A DNA stretch of 64,000 nt from Wyeomyia smithii (lineage: Eukaryota > Arthropoda > Insecta > Diptera > Culicidae), in the NCBI RefSeq assembly GCF_029784165.1, contig NC_073696.1:247747971-247811970 (forward strand), in the 5' to 3' direction. This document shows positions 58,130 to 64,000 of the stretch, piece by piece. Every line of letters starts with the position of its first letter. Position 1 is the first letter of the stretch. The translations under genes were made by a program, and so were the position numbers. The notes beneath the pieces are model-generated. The model was given only the letters and a program-made list of their open reading frames with translations. It did not search any database and was not told where the DNA came from.

Positions 58130-61100
58130 TTAGCTACCACTGGCGTGTTGGTGGTTGACCCGCCACACACGTTGCAGCTCCAGAACAATCTGAGAGGCGG
58201 CCGCACAGACCGCGTTCCAGATGTCCGGGTCGTCGCACATCCTCCGGACTAGATTGTCCGGAGTAGTGCCAGGCCCGCTCACAGCCATCATGTTGCTCCT
58301 CGCTCTTGCGAAACGGGGGCATACGAAGAAGACATGCTCAGCAGTCTCCTCCTCCTCCACGCACTCGGGACACATGGGGGACACCGCGTGTCCGAACCTG
58401 TGCAGATATTGCCTGAAACAACCATGGCCTGACAGGATTTGTGTCAGGTGGAAGTTCACTTCACCATGTCGTCTCCCGACCCAGCCGGATATCTCCGGTA
58501 TGAGTCGGTGCGTTCATCTGCCCTTTGTGGAGTTGGACCATTCCCGCTGCCAGCGGAGCATCGGGAATGACCTTCTGGTACCTCGTATGCCCCTTGTGTC
58601 ACGTTGGTCGAAACACTCTCTGTCCTCCTTGATGGCGATGCTGATAGGCATCATGCCGGACAAGACACAGATTGCATCGTATGACACCGTACGATACGCA
58701 CTCGCAACTCTCAGGCACATGAGCCTGTAGGTACTTTCCAGTTTACCACGGTAACTGTTAGTACCTAGCGCTCTGGACCACACTGGCCCACCATACCTAA
58801 GTATGGACGAAACCACGCTGGCAAGAAGTCTTCGCTTGCTGCCATAAACCGCTGAGCTATTGGACATCATACGAGATAGTGCTGCAATAGCCGATGAGGC
58901 CCTCTTACAGGCATAGTCGACGTGACTCCCGAACGTGAGCTTGTCGTCCACCATAACCCCCAAGAGCTTCAGGGATCGCTTCGAGGTGATGGTGCAGTCT
59001 CCGACTCTGACCACCGCCTGTTGCTCCGATTTACGGTTGTTCACAACCGTGACCTCCGTCTTATGATGCGCGAGCTCCAGTTTCCTGGAGCGCATCCAGT
59101 CCTCGACCTTGCGTATACAGTGCGCGGCCGTCAACTCGACCTCCTCGATAGACTCGCCGTAAACCTCCAGCGTTATGTCGTCTGCAAAGCCGACGATCAC
59201 AACCCCTACAGGGAACTTGAGTTTCAACACTCCGTCATACATGACATTCCACAACACCGGGCCCAGGATAGAACCTTGCGGAACTCCTGCGGTAATTGGG
59301 ACGCACTTCTGACCCTCCTCCGTGTCGTAAACAAGTACTCGATTCTGGAAATAATTTTCCAGAATCTTGTACAGCGACACCGGTACATGGATGCTCCTGA
59401 GCGCGAGCGCTATGGAGTCCCAACTGGCACTATTGAACGCATTCTTCACGTCGAGCGTGACGATTGCGCAGTAGCGTATTCCCCTTCTCTTGCGCTGGAT
59501 TGCTACCTCCGCCGTCTTGATGACGGAAGAGATTGCGTCCAGCGTGGACCTGCCCTTCCGGAAGCCGAACTGGTTACTTGCCAGACCGTGTACACCCTCC
59601 GTGTACCTCACCAGTCTGTTGAGGATGATCCTCTCAAGCACCTTGCCCGCGGTGTCCAGCAGGCAGATAGGCCTGTATGCCGATGGGTCCCCTGGCGGTT
59701 TCCCAACCTTCGGCAATAAGACCAGTCTCTGCCGCTTCCACCTGTCCGGAAAGAGACAGTCATCCAGGCACCTCTGCATGACTGCCCTGAACAGCCCGGG
59801 GGCCGTTTTTATCGCCAGCCTGATCGCCAGGTTAGGGATACCATCCGGTCCCGGTGCCTTGCTCACCTTTAGGGATTTGGCGATCACGATGAGTTCCTCA
59901 TTCGTAACCCTTGCCTCCTCCCCTGCCTCGACACGGCTGTCGTCGATCACGGATTGGATGCTCGGCAGGTTGGCCGACCATCTCTGGTCTATGTCTGAGA
60001 TACTGGAACGTCGGACGTGAGACTCGACTGCCGGAGGCCAAGGACTTGGCTCGTGGCGTGGAAAGAGTCCCTCGATGATACGCTCCAGCATCGCTGGTGA
60101 TCGCTCTGCAGGCGCCAGCGCGCCTTTAGTCTTGGCCATTACGATCCTGTAGGCGTCACCCCACGGATTTGTATTGGCACTCGCACATAGCCTATCGAAG
60201 CAGGCCCTCTTGCTGGCCTTTATCGCACTCTTTAGCATCGATCTTGCCGAACTGAATGCTGCGCGGCGCTCTGTCCTCTCTTCTTCGTTTCGCGCACGCT
60301 GCATCCTCCGTCTTGCACGGAGGCACGCACTGCGAAGGTCGGCTATCGCGTCCGTCCACCAGTAAACCGGTGGCTTTCCATTCCTAGGTTGGCGAGTCCT
60401 AGGCATGGTGGCGTCGCACGCCCGCGATAGCATAGCAACTAGTTGGTCAGCAGTCGGGCGGATCCAACTGCCCCCCTCGCGCTCCCTTCTCATTGCCTCT
60501 TCGAATACCTCGGCATCAAAGTGCGATGTCTTCCACCCGCGAACGGTCGGAGTGTTGGCTCTACCCGTCGCTTGCCGCCTCTCGTTGTTGTCTACACTAT
60601 AACAGACCGCCTGGTGGTCGCTATTAGTGTAGCCATCGTCTACCCTCCAGTTCTTGATCAGTCCTGGGCTGGAGAACGTCACGTCGATGATCGACTCCGC
60701 ACCATTTCTGCTAAATGTACTTTTGTTCCCAACGTTGGCCAGATCTAGGTTGAGCTTTGCAAAAGCCCCCAACAGGATGCAAAAGCCCCTCTGGTTCGTG
60801 AAGCGACTTCCCCACTCAACAGCCCAAGCGTTGAAGTCGCCCGCCACCACCAACGGCGTTAGGCCCGTTAGCTCCATGGATAGGAGGTCGACCATCTGGG
60901 TGAACCTTTCGGTATACCAACGTGGCGGAGCATAGCAACTGCAGTAGAACACTCCGTTTACCTTAGCAACTACGTACCCTTCTTCTGAGGTTGAGACAAC
61001 CTCCTGAACCGGGAACTTGCTCGTCGTACATATGGCCGCCAAACTGGACTTATCCGCAACCCAGTTACCGTTTCCGGAGGGATGCGGTAGGGATCCGATA

Positions 61101-61188
61101 TGACGGCGATGTCCGACAACGACTCAGTGGCTGATTGGTGTAGCAGCTGCTGAGCCGCGAAGCAATGGTTCAGGTTCAGTTGCGTCAC
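58130..61188 (-). pseudogene. R1-type LINE ORF2: endonuclease and reverse transcriptase
   Basis: ORF2 nicks the target and reverse-transcribes the element. The endonuclease N-terminus lies in the frame from 61188 (LNLNHCFAAQQLLHQ, ISDPYRIP). A one-base frameshift near 61075-61085 moves to the frame from 61042, with GDFNAWAVEWGSR and the SDHQA motif. Reverse transcriptase has KAPGPDGIPN, FGFRKGRSTLDAI, LDVKNAFNSASW, GVPQGSILGPVLW and the catalytic GFADDITLEVYGE near 59190. A TGA near 58514 interrupts TKGR-stop-THRLIPEI where the clade normally has Trp. The frame then resumes to the C-terminal zinc-finger-like CPECVEEEETAEHVFFVCPRF near 58375-58310. Only these two lesions are seen in about 1,020 codons. 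Confidence 0.92.
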
Positions 61189-61190
61189 CC

Positions 61191-61336
61191 TTACGCCCGT
61201 GGTTTCGCAGCCGGCTTACCGGCTGGGCACCTGGGGCCTCCCATAAAGTGTTTGGCGTCCCGTTTCCCGGAACATACCATGCACTTGGGAGACTCCACAC
61301 AGTCCTTTGCTTTATGGCCTGCACCTCCACATCTGT
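61191..61336 (-). pseudogene. R1-type LINE ORF1, last 48 codons
   Basis: Encodes gag-like zinc knuckles: RCGGAGHKAKDC, and CMVCSGKRDAKHFMGGPRC. It ends TAA at 61191, just before ORF2, as in R1 elements. The first cysteine of the first knuckle is encoded inside the flanking 14-bp duplication, not in the element as bounded. Confidence 0.8.
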
Positions 61337-61350
61337 TGCAGTTACTGTCT

Positions 61351-61676
61351 CGGCTTTCTATGTCGTCGATATGCGACTCCATCAGCAGCACCTTTGGACT
61401 AAGAACTAAACGCCTTTTCTAGTTATCTTCTATTCCTTTTAGTTTTAGTTTTTCTTTCAGTAAAATCGTTCTTATTAAGAAAAAATACATTCCTAACAAA
61501 TTTCTCGATTCCCAATCAATTATTACCAAAGAAGGGGAAGGGGGATATAAAAACGTGACGTAATTAAGGGGGGGGGGGGAGTTAAGGAAGTTGTGACGAC
61601 TTGTGACAAGGGGGAGTAAATTTTTTCCAAATTTTGCGTGACATCATCAATGGATCGTCCCAAACTAAGTATGCTA
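61351..61676. other. Intronic flank with a GGGGG-rich patch
   Basis: A run of nine to ten Gs near 61570, with GTGACGTAATTAAGG and GCGTGACATCA around it, looks like a worn TA-type MITE. Ends not resolved. Confidence 0.35.
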
Positions 61677-61918
61677 GGGTAATCGCTCCATTATTCATCT
61701 CAACAGCTTGGTGCACCTTTATTCATTTTATTTCTCTCATTTGCCCAATTTACCGTCGAATTTCTACAAATTGTTGAAGGTAAATCTATTTGCTTCTCGA
61801 TTTTCTTAAGCGACTGAAAGTTTTACGTTGATAATATGGTAAAATTTGACGATAAATTGACCAAAAAGGCGTGATGAGATGAATATTGGTACTGAGATGA
61901 ATATAGGAGCGGTTATTC
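61677..61918. mobile_element. TA-MITE, family A, copy 2 (242 bp)
   Basis: Same length and about 90% identical by eye to 12791-13032. Ends GGGTAATCGCTCC and GGAGCGGTTATTC; TA at 61675-61676 and 61919-61920. The right terminus has two substitutions. Confidence 0.88.
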
Positions 61919-61920
61919 TA

Positions 61921-63065
61921 ATTCTCATTTTATTCAAAATTTTCATTCACCGTGAAATTTACGTTGTTCTGATTGTTAGCGACAAGCTTTTTGAATTGCT
62001 GAGAATATTTTAAATCAGATTTACCTAGAGTTAGGTTACTTTTTATGCGTCGTTTTTTTACGCAGATTATAAAATTTTTGCGATATGTTACGTGGATTTC
62101 GGAGTTCGCGCGTTTTATTTTACCTCTGCACTACACTTAAATATCTCGAAATCTAGATTTTTTATTGATAAGATCTCGATATTAATACGTTTTTTTTATG
62201 CGCCACGTATCTCCCTCGTAAAAAGCGGCTCCAGTTTATCAAATTTTAAAATATAAAACAAGAATCAAGAGTTATGAATTACGCATATTTTTTCTACATA
62301 AATAGGACATCTCTAACTTGAAAAACTGCAATTTGGCATTGGATATTATATTGGGAAACAGTTCCTAATACTCAATATTTTGATCAATAGTTTCTTGGAC
62401 ACGACACGATTTTTAACACTTATAGCTTCGTTCTTTGTTCATTCAGAAAAACATCCGAAATAACGCTTTCTTACAACTGGCAATTTTTGTCCCCACATTC
62501 GGGACTGGCAAGCAGACAGAGAAGGGACTTTGAAGACTCATACCGGTACAGACTGGAATAAAATGGTCGCAACTAATATTCAATACAGACCTCGCAAGGA
62601 ACACTGGAGCAACAATAACACTTCCAATTCACGTGCAGATGGCGTAGTTTTATATAGAAGACGCTGAGTTGGAGTTGAGCTACAAAAAATATGGGGTAAT
62701 GGGTTCATATTTTACACAGGACTTATAAAATTTTCTCTGGAAACTCTGGACAGTTTATTATACTGATTCTGCCGGAACATAATAACAGCGTATGAATCTT
62801 GAATGAGATTGCATCAAAAAATAAAATTAGTTTTGAATTTAATCTTAAATTTCCTCATTTTCGTTTTGTCATTTTCAATTGAGTGACCTTCATAAATTCC
62901 GAAAAATTTGGCTTTTTTATTTGACATCTATCACAACTTTTGGTTATAATATTTTATTTTTAAAAGATCTGCAATAGTTTCCTTTTATTAATAATCAAAT
63001 TACTTTAGCGTTTGATCTAATTACCAACCGAATATTTCTAGGAGTACATATCACGGTTTAGTACA
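61921..63065. other. AT-rich intronic sequence
   Basis: Nothing recognised. Confidence 0.4.
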
Positions 63066-64000
63066 GGCCTGTCCAAAATACGGCCCGCGAGCCGTATCCA
63101 GCCCTCTGCTTCATTTCTCGCGGCCCGCGTTCAGTTTTGAACCCCTTTTCTCATTTGGCCCACGTGTTGATGTATTCGGATTGGAATTTGTTGTGAAACA
63201 AAACATCTTTGTATACGTTTAAATTTCATGAGTCATGATATCCTATCTTAAGTGTGTTAAAACTTTCAATCCGTATCGACATTTGAAAAATAAAGAGCAG
63301 TTTCAAAAGAATGAAGGCAGCAAATATCATCATTTTTATCAGACGAGAATTCAGAATCATGTTTGTGGATCTCGGTAACAGATTTTGATATGAATATGGC
63401 TCGTGTTCTAGAAAAAAGCCAATAGTTTAAAGTTTCTCATCAAACTCAGCATGTTTTTTTTCTCAAAAAAAAATCAAATAATGGCTGTGGCAATAATATC
63501 TGTACAATTTAAGTTAAGTAAATGATTAGTATCAACAAGATTTCTAGGTAGTAAGTTCTTGTAAAATTCAGATCGATAGACTTCGACGACGCATAATTAA
63601 ATAAAGCTCAAGATCCAAAACACAGCACACGAGACAAGTTGCTGCTTTGTAGAACAAACTCTGCTGCTTTGTTGTGTTTCTCCAAACTCATGTGATTTTA
63701 AAACTTGACCACAATAAATATAAAATTTCAAGAAATCATTGTTCGTTTTCCTTATTTGTTATGGCTGTGGCTTGTAAGATTACTTTTACTATGGTAGGCT
63801 TCACTGATATCACCCTTGGTTTTTCAATCTAAAACGGACTGCTTTTAGAAGAAAATCAAGGTTAACCAGCATTATATTTTAACATATATTTGCACATATT
63901 CTAAAAACTAAGCAGAAACTTGAAAGTTTTCCAAAGTTTGGCCCGACTTGTTGTGGATTGTGAAATTTGGCCCGCGTGTCATAAAGGCTTGATAGGCCTA
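63066..64000. mobile_element. hAT-like non-autonomous element, cut by the window end
   Basis: Left end CAGGCCTGTCCAAAATACGG, then CCCGCGAGCC. The right end near 63940-63999 shows TTTGGCCCGCG and GGCTTGATAGGCCT, the inverted counterpart. GGCCCGCG motifs near both ends are typical of animal hAT/Charlie-type elements. The interior is AT-rich and non-coding. The right boundary and 8-bp duplication cannot be checked. Confidence 0.6.

Larger units (their letters stand above)
57856..61336 (-). mobile_element. R1-type LINE, 5'-truncated, with poly(A) tail and 14-bp target duplication
   Basis: On the minus strand the element runs from ORF1's last codons through ORF2 to a 3' UTR ending in about 14 As (T run at 57855-57869). 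TGCAGTTACTGTCT occurs at 57842-57855 and 61337-61350, a classic LINE target duplication. ORF2 has the R1-clade architecture. It is inserted antisense in an intron of the wge-like gene. Confidence 0.9.

Noticed and set aside
58922..60020. + strand open frames of 265 and 176 codons
   Set aside because: Mirror frames of the R1-type ORF2, whose catalytic motifs are on the minus strand.

Overview
This is eukaryotic DNA, most likely from a culicine (Aedes-like) mosquito. The sequence shows AT-rich DNA, one host gene spread over widely spaced exons with consensus GT-AG splice sites, and dense layers of mosquito-type transposable elements: a Ty1/copia element, Tc1/mariner, RTE-, R1- and Jockey-type LINEs, a tRNA-derived SINE, hAT- and Transib-like non-autonomous elements, and MITEs with TA or 8-bp target duplications. 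I found no bacterial operon, CRISPR array, rRNA gene or genuine tRNA gene. The species is inferred from element content, not read directly.

Host gene. Five coding exons lie on the + strand: 40080-43479 (ATG at 40088), 53115-53229, 53298-54005, 54074-54302 and 55055-55201. Their reading frames join exactly across the four introns. They encode about 1,530 residues of a lysine/serine/threonine/glutamate-rich nuclear-type protein with two copies of an ASLNA motif. I read it as the mosquito counterpart of Drosophila winged eye (wge; BAHCC1/TNRC18 family), a chromatin factor. The BAH domain expected at the C-terminus is not in the window, so the gene continues past 64000. A stop codon two codons before the ATG implies non-coding 5' exons upstream. 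GC-richer stretches at 4.05-4.99 kb and 24.37-24.86 kb are weak candidates for these.

Layout. 0-6 kb: RTE scraps, a truncated MITE, a SINE, then a GC-richer non-coding stretch. 6.05-10.39 kb: a full-length but decayed copia element on the minus strand, with 84-bp LTRs and a 5-bp target duplication. 12.8-20.9 kb: nested MITEs, two elements with exact 8-bp duplications, and a long palindrome whose left arm was hit by a nearly intact Tc1 element and by a small TA-MITE. 20.9-23.3 kb: a decayed RTE element. 24.4-27.7 kb: mostly unique DNA with possible regulatory blocks and a Jockey scrap. 27.8-33.8 kb: two elements with CACAGTGG termini (Transib-like), one containing a palindrome and a tandem-repeat block, then another palindrome. 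34-39.3 kb: TA-MITEs, a hAT MITE and copies of a local repeat family. 40.1-55.2 kb: the gene; its first coding intron (9.6 kb) holds an RTE fragment joined to an unclassified DNA transposon with about 180-bp inverted termini. 55.2-64 kb: the next, open-ended intron, with an R1-type LINE that has a 14-bp target duplication, a second copy of the 242-bp TA-MITE, and a hAT-like element that runs off the window end.

Nothing here amounts to a demonstrated new biological system. The least explained items are the long-TIR transposon at 48.3-51.1 kb and the RSS-heptamer-ended elements at 27.8-33.0 kb.
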